A DNA stretch of 45,446 nucleotides from contig CAJTPM010000027.1 in assembly GCA_910578085.1 (NCBI GenBank), positions 5,893-51,338 of the forward strand. Direction: 5' to 3'. Positions within the stretch are counted from its first letter, which is position 1; each line of letters begins with the position of its first letter. Made by a program: the position numbers and the translations under genes. This DNA is from an uncultured Lachnospiraceae bacterium. Lineage in GTDB: Bacteria; Bacillota; Clostridia; Lachnospirales; Lachnospiraceae. Shown here one piece after another: positions 33,851 through 42,514 of this stretch. Below the pieces are notes generated by a model, which ran no database searches, was not told the DNA's origin, and saw only the letters and a program-made list of their open reading frames with translations.

Positions 33851-34959
33851 GGACCAGGGTGCCACATCATATTATAATAATCTTTCCCAAGGCTTTTTTC
33901 ATAATTCGGATAGTGTCCCTTGTTTACTAACCACTCTATATTATTAGATTTTGTCCTTAATGCTATCGTCAAAAACAAAATTTCAAATGTCATTATACTG
34001 CTGTCCTTTATTTCTTCGCTACATATCAGTTTATGAATAGTTTCTGCCTTATAAAAAATCCTCTCCTGTGTTCTAATATCCAATCCGTATAATATATCGG
34101 AGAAAAATTTTTCTGCTTCCTGTTCCTCTCCCTGCAAAAATTCAAACATCGAAGCATATGCCTTATATTTCTTAATGTATTGTCCTGCTTTCCCATTATC
34201 CAAATTAACTTTAAAGGATATAAACTTTCTGAGATATGTATCTACATCAATTTCTCCATATATTTCTTTGATGGAATGTTCAATCTGTGTCTTATCCATT
34301 GAAACAATCACAATAACATTTTTTAAATCCGTAAATATATGATGTAACCGTTCCAACACTTTTATTGTATATTCTGGTAAACACCTATCCAATTCATCTA
34401 CTATTATTACAACTGCTTTTTTGTCAGCAATTTCTTGTATCCCTTTTCTTGTCGCTTCCAATGCACGTTTAAATCCATATAATGAGTCAAAACTATTGTC
34501 ATCATCTTCCATTCCCGCTTCTATTGTATTAGTAGCTATTTCTACCAAATCAATTCCTACTTTATTCTTACACAATTCACTTGCAACTGCTTTCAAAGTT
34601 TCTTTTGCTGTTTCCCATGCCATCTTTTTTGCTACATCTTTTTGTTTCGATGTAAAAACATTTAATTCTCTATCTGTTGCATCTAACATGGCAGCAATAA
34701 TCGCAATAGCTGGTTCTTCATAATAATCATACTTCCAACAATCATAATGGAAAACAAAATACCTATTGTCTCCAGTCTCCTCAGATTGTATTTCTTTTAT
34801 TTCTTCTTCAAATTTCTCTAAAACAAATGATTTTCCACTGCCCCAAAATCCATTTACCCCAAAACAACACCCTTGCTCATTTTCAGAAATAATATTAACC
34901 AAATTCTTTAATTTCTCTATAAAGCTACCTCTATCTAGCACATCCAATCTTTCTTCCAT
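33835..34959 (-). CDS. KAP-family P-loop NTPase, C-terminus altered at island junction
   Basis: A 374-residue P-loop NTPase of the KAP family. Walker A is GFWGSGKSF (about 38-46); FHYDCWKYDYYEEP follows; Walker B is VVIIVDELDRCLP (about 199-211) with a downstream sensor VIVSMDKTQ. KAP NTPases, often plasmid- or defence-associated, are thought to act at membranes. The last 15 residues (HPGPQYWW) are read from PTS sequence in another frame, so the native C-terminus is lost. AAGGGG precedes the ATG. Very AT-rich compared with the flanking sugar genes. Confidence 0.8.
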   Translation of the reverse strand: MEERLDVLDRGSFIEKLKNLVNIISENEQGCCFGVNGFWGSGKSFVLEKFEEEIKEIQSEETGDNRYFVFHYDCWKYDYYEEPAIAIIAAMLDATDRELNVFTSKQKDVAKKMAWETAKETLKAVASELCKNKVGIDLVEIATNTIEAGMEDDDNSFDSLYGFKRALEATRKGIQEIADKKAVVIIVDELDRCLPEYTIKVLERLHHIFTDLKNVIVIVSMDKTQIEHSIKEIYGEIDVDTYLRKFISFKVNLDNGKAGQYIKKYKAYASMFEFLQGEEQEAEKFFSDILYGLDIRTQERIFYKAETIHKLICSEEIKDSSIMTFEILFLTIALRTKSNNIEWLVNKGHYPNYEKSLGKDYYNMMWHPGPQYWW

Positions 34960-35104
34960 ACTCTTACCCCTTTTTTGACAAATTATAAAGCCCTATTCTT
35001 TATTACACAAAATAGATTCTCGCATTTCTCAAGTTTAGTTCTTTATTCTCTATATAGAATACCAAAAAATACATATTTTGCAAACTATAACAAAAACTCC
35101 CAGC

Positions 35105-35255
35105 GGGTTTCCGTGATAATACAGGCAGTTTCCGTGTTTGTATCATATCCCCCGTTTTTCGACAGCATTTTCCGTCAAGCTAATACGCCTTTCAGCCAAA
35201 ACCGCCAATATCCTACCCCTTTTTACCTTTCCGCTTTATACTATCACGGAAACCC
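35105..35255. repeat. 14-bp inverted repeat
   Basis: GGGTTTCCGTGATA at 35105-35118 and its exact complement TATCACGGAAACCC at 35242-35255. A partial third copy, GTTTCCGTG, is at 35128-35136. Confidence 0.75.
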
Positions 35256-35258
35256 CTG

Positions 35259-35433
35259 ACTTTTGCGTGATAGTATACTTTTGCCTGATAGTACGATATT
35301 TTCCCTAATCGCCATCCTATCAGCGGCATCAAAAAACACAAAAATAGGGGTCCACCACACACCGTGATGAACCCCACCAAGCCTTAAAACCCTTGATTTT
35401 AAGCCATTCTTCAATACTTTTGCCTGTTAGTAC
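35259..35433 (+). repeat. Three 18-bp direct repeats (iteron-like)
   Basis: ACTTTTGCGTGATAGTAT at 35259-35276 and ACTTTTGCCTGATAGTAC at 35277-35294 are directly adjacent; ACTTTTGCCTGTTAGTAC is at 35416-35433. One or two mismatches each. Confidence 0.7.
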
Positions 35434-35606
35434 CAAAAATCCTATGGCATTATTTCTGAATAGCCGCCTGTGCCGCTGTTATACTTTGATGACTTTTACC
35501 CCTCTTTACCCCATTTACCCCACCCAATTCGACATTCGACAAACGGGATTCGACAAATTGCTCTTTTTCCGCTAAAACCCATGCTTTTTAGCACGGCGCA
35601 ATCGCA

Positions 35607-36218
35607 TCAGAGCAGTCTTAAAAGCTGTACCAACTCATGCGACTCCTCCGCATCTGATGCAGTCTGCCTTGTATCAAACTGCGAAAAACGGTTGTTCCGA
35701 TAAAATGATAACAGCTTTTCCTCATTTTCTGCCTCTAAGAAGGTCACTACGCCTCCGCCCAGGTACTGTATCTCTTTAATTTTGTTCCATGCCAGTGCGA
35801 GTAATTCTTCTCCAGTTATTTTTTGGTCTGCACCATTGGTAAAATTTTTGCCAAGTTGGGCAATAAGGTATGCAGACATAGTATATGTATCTGATTTTTC
35901 ATCCCATTCACTGACACGCAGCAACTTTTTCTTTACGGTATTGCTTACTGTTTCTCCCCTTACTGTTAAAGGTTTCAATGCAAGGGTAAAATACCCTACC
36001 AGCACCATGCTGCTTATGTCAAATACAAGATATGTAACCGACTGATTCTTTTTCGTAAACTCTACTGAACTTTTTTTCAAAAAACGCTCGACATCCGGAT
36101 TCCGCAGACAAGAAAAACCGGAGAGAACTTGAAGAAGCCTGCTCTCTCCGAGTTTTGGATTATCACTATTAAGATAGCGCCGAATGTTGATAACTGAATA
36201 CCTATTTGTTTCCAACAT
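35607..36218 (-). CDS. GNAT-like acetyltransferase, candidate toxin
   Basis: A 203-residue protein with a GNAT-like fold: VTYLVFDISSMVLVGYFTLALKPL in the central strands and a C-terminal NEEKLLSFYRNNRFSQFDTR that matches the GNAT motif-B pattern. GNAT toxins of type II systems acetylate charged tRNAs. The start at 36218 overlaps the end of the upstream 64-residue gene by 17 bases, a toxin-antitoxin-style arrangement. Substrate is unknown; assignment as a toxin is inference. Confidence 0.65.
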   Translation of the reverse strand: MLETNRYSVINIRRYLNSDNPKLGESRLLQVLSGFSCLRNPDVERFLKKSSVEFTKKNQSVTYLVFDISSMVLVGYFTLALKPLTVRGETVSNTVKKKLLRVSEWDEKSDTYTMSAYLIAQLGKNFTNGADQKITGEELLALAWNKIKEIQYLGGGVVTFLEAENEEKLLSFYRNNRFSQFDTRQTASDAEESHELVQLLRLL

Positions 36219-36396
36219 TTGCTTTCTCCCATTTTGCCATAAATTCCACCAGTTCTGCATCATCTGTTATTTCGCTTGCTGCTACTGGTATATGAACAGG
36301 ACGGTTCTTGGCAGATTCTTCAATCGCGTTGACAAACATCTCCACCTGTTCCTTGCCGGAAATGACAAAATTCTTTGTGATACTTGAAGTTGCCAT
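36202..36396 (-). CDS. Small antitoxin-like protein
   Basis: A 64-residue protein (MATSSITKNFVISGKEQVEM start) with a beta strand followed by helices (FVNAIEESAK; DAELVEFMAKWEKA), small and charged as antitoxins are. AAGGAGGTG lies 6 bases before the ATG at 36396. It overlaps the GNAT-like gene downstream. Promoter at 36456-36484. No family name recognised with certainty. Confidence 0.6.
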   Translation of the reverse strand: MATSSITKNFVISGKEQVEMFVNAIEESAKNRPVHIPVAASEITDDAELVEFMAKWEKANVGNK

Positions 36397-36455
36397 AATA
36401 AACACCTCCTTTGTTAGTATGGTTCTTCCGCTATAATTCATACTTTTCTATCTCT

Positions 36456-36484
36456 ATTTTATTATTTTATATCGGTGAATGCAA
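36456..36484 (-). promoter_or_regulatory. Sigma-A-like promoter of antitoxin/GNAT pair
   Basis: Minus strand TTGCAT (36479-36484) and TAAAAT (36456-36461), 17 bases apart, about 60 bases before the ATG. Confidence 0.5.
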
Positions 36485-36578
36485 CAAAACATTTTATGAA
36501 TTTTTTATAACTTATTTTCCCACTTGCAATCCAGCCAAAACAGAGGTAAGCTACGACACCACGGAAGGAGGGATTGGA

Positions 36579-36887
36579 TTGGAAAAGGATTCTGCATTAT
36601 ACCAATTGATGGATACCCGCATGCACAGCATCATGAACGGTATCGTGAGCAGTGACGGGGAATACCAGGCGATTCTCCGCAAGTCGGACATATACTCCGG
36701 CGAACTGGACAGGATGGATTTATCAAAAGAAATCCGGCTGCTGATCGACCGCTACGTCAGCGAGCAGAACGCTCTCGGCTCCCGGTTTGGGATGCTCGCC
36801 TACCTGTTGGGATTTTCCGACTGCAAGGCCATGTTTTTAGGGAAATGCCTGCCGACAGAAGCAAAAGAAATGAACACAGAATTGTAA
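36579..36887 (+). CDS. Small mobile-element protein, unknown
   Basis: A 102-residue soluble helical protein. A TTG start at 36579 is inferred because GGAAGGAGGG lies 6 bases upstream and no ATG is suitably placed. The visible core is QLMDTRMHSIMNGIVSSDG and the C-terminal LLIDRYVSEQNALGSRFG. Divergent from the antitoxin/GNAT pair and convergent with the recombinase remnant; the gene ends at a long hairpin. Function unknown. Confidence 0.6.
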   Translation: MEKDSALYQLMDTRMHSIMNGIVSSDGEYQAILRKSDIYSGELDRMDLSKEIRLLIDRYVSEQNALGSRFGMLAYLLGFSDCKAMFLGKCLPTEAKEMNTEL

Positions 36888-36899
36888 CCGCAAATCGGT

Positions 36900-36940
36900 G
36901 ACAGGGCGGAAAGGCTGCGCCACAGCCCTTCCGCCCTGTC
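36900..36940. terminator. Long GC-rich bidirectional hairpin
   Basis: GACAGGGCGGAA-GGCTG pairs with CAGCC-TTCCGCCCTGTC around a 5-base loop, about 17 paired positions. It lies between two convergent genes. Confidence 0.75.
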
Positions 36941-36951
36941 CCTCTTCCGTT

Positions 36952-37985
36952 TTAAATGAATATCCACGCCTCCAGCTCCGCGTACCTGTTGGATTTTGAC
37001 CACTGCGGGTGTTTCCTGAACCACGCCCGCTCGTCATCCGGCGTGACCGTTATCTTCTTAAAATAAACGGGGGAACCGGCATCATCCAGTCCCCCTCCCG
37101 CATCGGGGCTTAAGTTTAGGAGCCACTCGAAGCGGTCCTCGTAAACCCTCACCCCTGACACATATTTATCCATTTCCTCTTCTGAAAATTCCCCGTCCTC
37201 CGGCATGGCGGACTGCCCCATGAGCTTTTGCAGGTTTTCCAGCTTGCCGCTCACGTCCGCCTCCGTGGCGGGCTCCACGTCCCCGTACTGCGCCATCCGC
37301 TGCTCCAGTTCCGCAATCTTCTCCCCCACCTCCTGCTGCTTTCGGCTGAATACCTCTTTCGGTATCTCGTTGTTCATCCTCATATCGAGCAGCGTCTCAT
37401 ATCTGCCCCGCTCCTTTTTGAGCTGTTCTTCTATGATTTCCTTGTCCCACAGGACTTCCGACTGCTCCACCCCCGCAATGCCGCACCCCAGCACCGCCGC
37501 CGCGTCCAGGAGCGTCCCCTCCGGGTCATCGAAAACGGCGTGGAGGACTTTCTGCGCCATCGTGTACATCTTCCAGTCCTGCACCAGCGGCGAGCGGCAG
37601 ACGTTCTCAATGCCCAGGCCGTTTTTCAGCCTTGCCGCTATGGTCCCCGTCCGGGTCTGGTCGTAGCACTTGTAGGTGTAGGTGATGAAGTCCGTCTTGG
37701 TATGCCACTTGGTCTTTGCAAAGGCGTGGCCGCACTGGCACCGCATCTTCCTGCGCCAGAGGTCGTCCGAATGGACGCCCTTGTTCTTCCGGCGCTGCCC
37801 CATCTGCGCGTCCTTTTCCGCCATCATCTTCTGTACCCTCTCGAACTCCTCCTTTGTGACGATGGGCTGGTGCTTCCCCTCCACGATGACGCGCTCCAGC
37901 TCCCCCTTGTTCTTCGCCCTTTTCTGTTCCAGGTAGTCCGGCACGTATTCCGGTATTCCAGCTCCCCGCAGTAAAGGCGGTTTTT
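36952..37985 (-). pseudogene. Large serine recombinase, C-terminal remnant with frameshift
   Basis: About 330 residues of the C-terminal part of a large serine recombinase. It includes the recombinase-domain tail (YLEQKRAKNKGELERVIVEG, HQPIVTKEEFERVQKMM), a zinc ribbon (CQCGHAFAKTKW ... YKCYDQ), a long coiled coil (about 160-235) and the C-terminal piece. The catalytic N-terminal resolvase domain is absent. Upstream, the fragment ILKNRLYCGELEY, which belongs to the same protein, is in another frame, so a frameshift lies near 37953. The remnant ends at the truncated regulator. It probably moved this island and is now inactive. Confidence 0.8.
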
Positions 37986-39244
37986 CAGGATATGAGAATT
38001 CTATCTAAAAGATGGACAAACCTTTCTTCGATCTGCGCTTTTAAATGATAGAGAACACTCGGATTTCTGTCACTGATTATCACACACTCCGGCCGATATG
38101 CACCCCTGTCCATCTTTCCCGCCAGATAAAGGGCAAGATTGGAGACCTCCGGCTCCGGCACGTTCATCGAAAAGCAGCAGGGAAAACACTCCAAAATCAG
38201 GTGAACAGACATCGGATACCGTCTGTTTATCTCCCGCTTCAAAAAATTGCTGTTTACATGTCCGCTGCCGCTGCGCCAAGCCGTTTTGGAAATATAAAGA
38301 AGAAAATTCTGCTTTTCTTCTCTGTCAGGCTCAAATTCCAGGCCAAACACCTCTTTCAGTCTTCGCCGAAACTTTTCATAGTTCTGCTCATACTCCTGCA
38401 TGCAACGATCCCGCCACCCCGCAGCCCGCCCATCCAGAGTATTTAACCCATTCAGCCTGCGTTGGCAGTCCGCCATATCATCCTGCGAAAAAGCAACGCC
38501 TGTCAGAGCGGAAATTCTCTCCACCAGTTCAAGAAGCAATGCGGAATACTCATCGGGCTGCACCATCTGTTCTATCTCAAACCCTTTTTCTTTCCGCAGA
38601 ATCGTGATGATCAGATGTCTCCTGAAGGAACGCATCGCATCTCCCGAAACAGGATAGTCATGCGCAAGAAACACCTCCGGCAAAACAGCCCTGCAGACCA
38701 GATCCAACTGTTCATATCTTTCCTTCAGGCCGGGCTCATAATACTGTGTCGTTTCCTTATCAAAACACTTTACCAGCAGATTTCGTTTTTCCGACTCCGG
38801 CATGGAAATAATAAGACCGCTTTTTCTGGATACCGTCACATATTTTTTGAGAATTTTTACATGTTCGAATTCCTTGAAAATTGCAGACTTAGACACATAG
38901 ATACGTTCTGCCAGTTTTTCCATACTCAAAAAATCCCGCTCAAACAAAAGCACCGATAAAATGGTACTGGAACGGTTAAGCGGCATGACTCTTGTGTGCT
39001 TTCCCTCCATCAATCGTGATATTTCTTCCAGCTCCTTCCCGGAAAACCCCTGCGCAATATAACCGTTCTTTCCGTGATCTATATACTGCGGTCCGGATCC
39101 CAGTTGTCCGTTGATCGCATTGATCTCCGTCTGAACAGTCCGCAGGGAGATTCCCGTCTGCTTTGCCAGCTGCGCCCTCGTAATCCCCTCCGGATGGTAA
39201 ATAATATATGAGAGAATGGATAACTGCCGATCAGTCAATTCCAT
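37985..39244 (-). pseudogene. PRD-containing transcriptional regulator, C-terminally truncated
   Basis: A 419-residue regulator: an N-terminal helix-turn-helix (ITRAQLAKQTGISLRTVQTE, about 19-40), a second Mga-type helix-turn-helix (MEKLAERIYVSKSAIFKEF, about 105-125), two PRD-like regions (about 180-375) and the beginning of a PTS-IIB-like domain (CVIISDRNPSVLYHL). Family members are normally 600-700 residues with complete IIB and IIA domains, so the 3' end is lost where the island begins. It would have controlled the adjacent beta-glucoside genes through PTS phosphorylation. AAAGGA precedes the ATG. Confidence 0.82.
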
Positions 39245-39280
39245 AATTCTTTTCCTTTATCATCTGCTGTGATTCCTCCC

Positions 39281-39315
39281 GCCCACAGCACCGGACCGCA
39301 CCCGATGCTGTGGGC
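39281..39315. other. GC-rich hairpin between GH13 gene and regulator
   Basis: GCCCACAGCACCGG (39281-39294) pairs with CCGATGCTGTGGGC (39302-39315), 13 of 14 positions. No T-run follows on the minus strand, so it may be a read-through or attenuation element in the regulator leader. Confidence 0.45.
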
Positions 39316-39344
39316 GAGATCAAGCAGGGCCAGACTGTTTTGCT

Positions 39345-40667
39345 CTACCGTTCCATCTTCCAGAAGGCCGCGCTGTAAGGCGGCAGCTCGCTTCCGCCGC
39401 CGAAGTCATGGAGTTGTCCGGTAAGCAGATCCTCAGCCTGCCCGCAGCCTGCGTCAAAGTGGGCCGTGTAGCTCTCCCCGTCCGCGTTGATCGCCACAAG
39501 CACCCGCTCATTTTCCGACTTTCTCTCAAAAATGCACTGTTTGTTGGTCAGCACCACAGAGCGGAAGGCCCCGTAATTCAAAGCCTCCGAATGCTTCTTT
39601 GCATCCGCCATTTTCTTTATCTGATCCGTCAGCCCATTCCACTGCGGCGCTTCAAAGCAGGCTCTGAGCGCCGGATCTCCCTCGCTCTTGTTCGCCTTCG
39701 CGCCCCACTCGCTTCCGTAATAGACACAGGGAATCCCCGGCATCCCGAACATCAGCGCATAGATCAGAGGCAGATGCTTTTCATTGGTCAGAATGCTCGC
39801 CACCCTTGTCACATCGTGGTTGTCCACAAAGGAGAGCATATGTTTTCCTTTATATAAAGTCCAGTTCTCCGGCCCGAACTGCCGCATCAGAGAGTGGTTG
39901 ATCTCAAACAGGTTCATGCTGTTAAAGCTGGAGTACAGCCCTTTATAGCACTCGTAGTTTGTGGCGGAATGCAGCATACCGTCATTTACCATCTGATTAT
40001 AATCCCCGTGCAGCATCTCCCCTAACAGATAGAAATCCTGTTTCTTATTATCACAGAACTGTCTGAGCCGCCTCACAAAATTGTGATCCAGGCAGTAGGC
40101 CACATCCAACCGCAGCCCGTCGATGTCAAAGGCGTCGATCCAGTAATTCACCGCGTCGAATATATGGTTGATCACTTCCTCGTTCTGGAGATTCAGCTTC
40201 ACCAGATCGAAGTTACCCTCCCAGCCCTCATACCAGAGTCCGTCGTTGTAGTTTGAATTTCCACCCAGGTTGATATGAAACCAGTGCAGATACGGGGAGC
40301 GCTCTCTGTTTTTCAATACATCCTGGAAGGCCCAGAACCCTCTGCCCACATGATTGAACACGCCGTCCAGCACGATTTTGATGCCTGCGGCATGCAGTTT
40401 TTCACAGACCTCTTTAAAATCCTCATTGGCGCCGAGGCGCTTATCAATCAGCTTGTAATCTCTGGTGTTGTAGCCGTGGGTATCCGACTCAAAGACCGGT
40501 GAAAAGTAGATCGCGTTTATACCTAGTTTTTCCATATGGGGGATCCATTCCTCCACTTTTTTTATCCTGTCTGTCAATATTCCATCGTTTTCAAACGGCG
40601 CCCCACAGAAGCCCAGCGGATAGATCTGATAAAATACACTCTCATAGTACCATTTTCTGTTTTCCAT
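39345..40667 (-). CDS. GH13 alpha-glucosidase/cyclomaltodextrinase-type enzyme
   Basis: A 440-residue alpha-amylase family enzyme with the four conserved regions: DGVFNHVG (about 95), GLRLDVAYC (nucleophile Asp, about 184), LLGEMLHGD (acid/base Glu, about 217) and FVDNHDVTR (about 281). No signal peptide, so cytoplasmic; likely hydrolyses maltodextrin-type alpha-glucans. GAGG precedes the ATG at 40667. An extended -10 (TGTTATACT) at 40778-40783 is the likely promoter. It is shorter than typical neopullulanases because it lacks their N-terminal domain. Confidence 0.9.
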   Translation of the reverse strand: MENRKWYYESVFYQIYPLGFCGAPFENDGILTDRIKKVEEWIPHMEKLGINAIYFSPVFESDTHGYNTRDYKLIDKRLGANEDFKEVCEKLHAAGIKIVLDGVFNHVGRGFWAFQDVLKNRERSPYLHWFHINLGGNSNYNDGLWYEGWEGNFDLVKLNLQNEEVINHIFDAVNYWIDAFDIDGLRLDVAYCLDHNFVRRLRQFCDNKKQDFYLLGEMLHGDYNQMVNDGMLHSATNYECYKGLYSSFNSMNLFEINHSLMRQFGPENWTLYKGKHMLSFVDNHDVTRVASILTNEKHLPLIYALMFGMPGIPCVYYGSEWGAKANKSEGDPALRACFEAPQWNGLTDQIKKMADAKKHSEALNYGAFRSVVLTNKQCIFERKSENERVLVAINADGESYTAHFDAGCGQAEDLLTGQLHDFGGGSELPPYSAAFWKMER

Positions 40668-40849
40668 AGTAATCCTCTTTTCTGTCATTCTGAACAGGCT
40701 TTTGCAACAGAGTTATCTCTACTGTAATTCTTTGCAGTACAAAAGCCACACTGTCCATCTATATTTTTTCCTTACACAGTATAACACACTTTCTCATTTT
40801 ACTCCATGACATATTTTCCGTGACACGTTTTTATGCAGCAATCCAGCCT

Positions 40850-40911
40850 CCAATGTCATTTAGTCAGTATCTTAGTCCAGCCGTGAGGCATCGTTACCTA
40901 AATGACATTGG
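40850..40911. repeat. 14-bp inverted repeat with 34-base spacer
   Basis: CCAATGTCATTTAG at 40850-40863 and its exact complement CTAAATGACATTGG at 40898-40911. No T-run, so not an ordinary terminator; possibly a miniature element end or a protein-binding site. Confidence 0.6.
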
Positions 40912-41098
40912 TACGACCTCGGTTAAACTGTTATATTCTTATCGCCCCTGTATTAAAATAACATCCGTTTTCGATTTTTCCCCAATTCATTTCTGCTGTC
41001 TTCCGAAAAATTTTCTCTTCTCTCCTCTCTTGTGTTTACATAACGATTACACTCTCAATATTGACCAGTTCAGTCCACTTTTTTCTCATTTTTCAAAG

Positions 41099-41210
41099 TA
41101 ATCCACATTTTTGACCTTTATTTTATGAGTATCCTGTCATTTTTATCCTGAAATGCCCACTTTTCCACAACTTTATCCACATATACACATCTGTCAGTTT
41201 TACTTCCACA
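41099..41210. other. Cluster of DnaA-box-like sequences
   Basis: TAATCCACA (41099-41107), TTTTCCACA (41161-41169), a perfect TTATCCACA (41173-41181) and ACTTCCACA (41202-41210), all in the same orientation within 112 AT-rich bases. Confidence 0.45.
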
Positions 41211-41561
41211 AAAAATCACTCATGTCTTTTTCTAAAAATCAAGTACTTTTTCATAAATAATATCACAACTTTTCTTTCTGACAGAAAGAATTTTCACACA
41301 ATTCTCTGATAATTCCAAAATATTTTTCTTCCTGCCTCTGGTACATTTTTGTCGGGCGTGCTACAATATATTGTGGTTACAGATTATTGACCAACATAGT
41401 ACTGTTATGCATTCCTATATAATACAGTTTATTTTTTACTTTTTACCCAATGACAGCTTCAACAAGGAGAGATCATTCCTTATCAGCTGGCTATAGGCGA
41501 TATCAACAGTCAATACATTGTAGCAGCAATCAATACGTTGCAGCAGAAAGGACATCCATCT

Positions 41562-42428
41562 ATGTTACTGATTGGCTCCCATGTGGGAATGAGCGGTAAA
41601 GAAATGTTTTCAGGCTCCGTCAAAGAGGCCCTGTCCTATCAGGCCAATACCTTTATGGTTTATACCGGAGCCCCCCAGAATACCAGAAGAAAAGAACTCT
41701 CCGAGCTTAAAATTCCGGAGGCAAAAGCATTGATGAAAGAGGCCGGCATAGAACAGTTTATCGTACACGCCCCCTACATCATCAACCTCGGCAACGCCGT
41801 CAATCCTTCCACTTACGAACTGGCAGTATCTTTTCTCGAAAAGGAAATTGCAAGGAGCGCCGGCATGGGCAGCCGGATCCTGGTTCTGCACCCTGGCTCC
41901 CATGTGGGAGAAGGCGTCGAAACCGGTATCAGGAAGATCGTGGAAGGATTAAATCAGATTCTGACCGCCGACACACCGGTCTATATTGCGTTGGAGACCA
42001 TGGCCGGAAAAGGTTCTGAGATCGGAAGCAGGCTGGAAGAACTGGCGGAGATCTACGATAAGACCGTACACTCCGAAAAACTCAGAGTCTGTATAGACAC
42101 CTGCCATATGCACGATGCGGGGTATGATGTGGTTCATGATTTCGACGGCATTTTAACCGCCTTTGATAAGCTGCTTGGAATCTCCCAGATCGCCGCCTGT
42201 CACCTCAACGACAGCAAAAATCCTCAGGGAGCACGCAAGGACAGACATGCCAATCTGGGAGACGGCTATATCGGCTTTGAGGCACTCTCCTATATTGCCC
42301 ACCACCCCGCTTTAGAGACTGTACCCAAAATTCTGGAAACGCCCTACATACCATCAGTCAAGGATCCGGAGAAGAAAGTTGCGCCCTATAAGGAAGAGAT
42401 CGCTAGGCTGCGGGCGGCTAATCCCTGA
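41562..42428 (+). CDS. nfo: Endonuclease IV (AP endonuclease)
   Basis: A 288-residue TIM-barrel AP endonuclease. Metal-ligand motifs are visible in order: HAPYIINLGN, LHPGSHVGEG, LETMAGKG, CIDTCHMHDAGYD, ACHLNDSK and ARKDRHANLGDG. It cuts 5' to abasic sites in base-excision repair. The ATG at 41562 has AAAGGA 9 bases upstream; earlier TTG is unlikely. Monocistronic on the + strand, convergent with the helicase gene. Confidence 0.95.
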   Translation: MLLIGSHVGMSGKEMFSGSVKEALSYQANTFMVYTGAPQNTRRKELSELKIPEAKALMKEAGIEQFIVHAPYIINLGNAVNPSTYELAVSFLEKEIARSAGMGSRILVLHPGSHVGEGVETGIRKIVEGLNQILTADTPVYIALETMAGKGSEIGSRLEELAEIYDKTVHSEKLRVCIDTCHMHDAGYDVVHDFDGILTAFDKLLGISQIAACHLNDSKNPQGARKDRHANLGDGYIGFEALSYIAHHPALETVPKILETPYIPSVKDPEKKVAPYKEEIARLRAANP

Positions 42429-42473
42429 TTTTTCGCAGGACTTTTCGGAATAAACTCCAGTTTTCATTCCATT

Positions 42474-42514
42474 CCCATCCCTCCGCAAGATGCTTCAACG
42501 CTTTAAGGGATGGG
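42474..42514. other. Inverted repeat at convergent 3' ends
   Basis: CCCATCCCT (42474-42482) and AGGGATGGG (42506-42514), partly inside the 3' end of the helicase gene. May stop transcripts from nfo; no strong T-run. Confidence 0.35.

Larger units (their letters stand above)
34978..35606. other. Gene-free repeat-rich region
   Basis: About 630 bases with no convincing gene. It contains the 14-bp inverted repeat and 18-bp direct repeats listed separately, a small stem CTTAAAA/TTTTAAG near 35385-35405, and three copies of ATTCGACA near 35526-35560. The structure recalls replication or transfer control regions of mobile elements. Confidence 0.5.
33850..37990. mobile_element. Accessory island replacing a regulator/PTS junction
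   Basis: About 4.1 kb with different base composition that contains a KAP NTPase, repeats, a GNAT/antitoxin-like pair, a small element protein and a serine-recombinase remnant. Its left end cuts the PTS EIIC gene, its right end cuts the PRD regulator gene, both in their coding sequence. Loss of both gene ends shows insertion with deletion, or several events. The recombinase debris at the right edge suggests an integrative element origin. Confidence 0.65.
40668..41561. other. AT-rich gene-free region with DnaA-box-like sites
   Basis: About 890 bases between divergent genes. It contains the GH13 promoter (near 40778), a 14-bp inverted repeat, four DnaA-box-like sequences, a CTTTCTG-A-CAGAAAG palindrome at 41274-41288, an extended -10 TGCTACAAT near 41370 for nfo, and a 20-bp duplicated segment just before nfo. 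No gene of normal size is visible. Confidence 0.6.

Noticed and set aside
40800..41300. Chromosomal replication origin
   Set aside because: DnaA-box-like sites are present, but there is no dnaA/dnaN neighbourhood and no clear unwinding element; listed only as a cluster of sites.
41460..41561. A longer N-terminus for nfo
   Set aside because: The upstream frame is open for about 30 codons with plausible residues, but it has no ATG/GTG with a ribosome binding site and runs through a duplicated segment; AAAGGA before 41562 decides the start.
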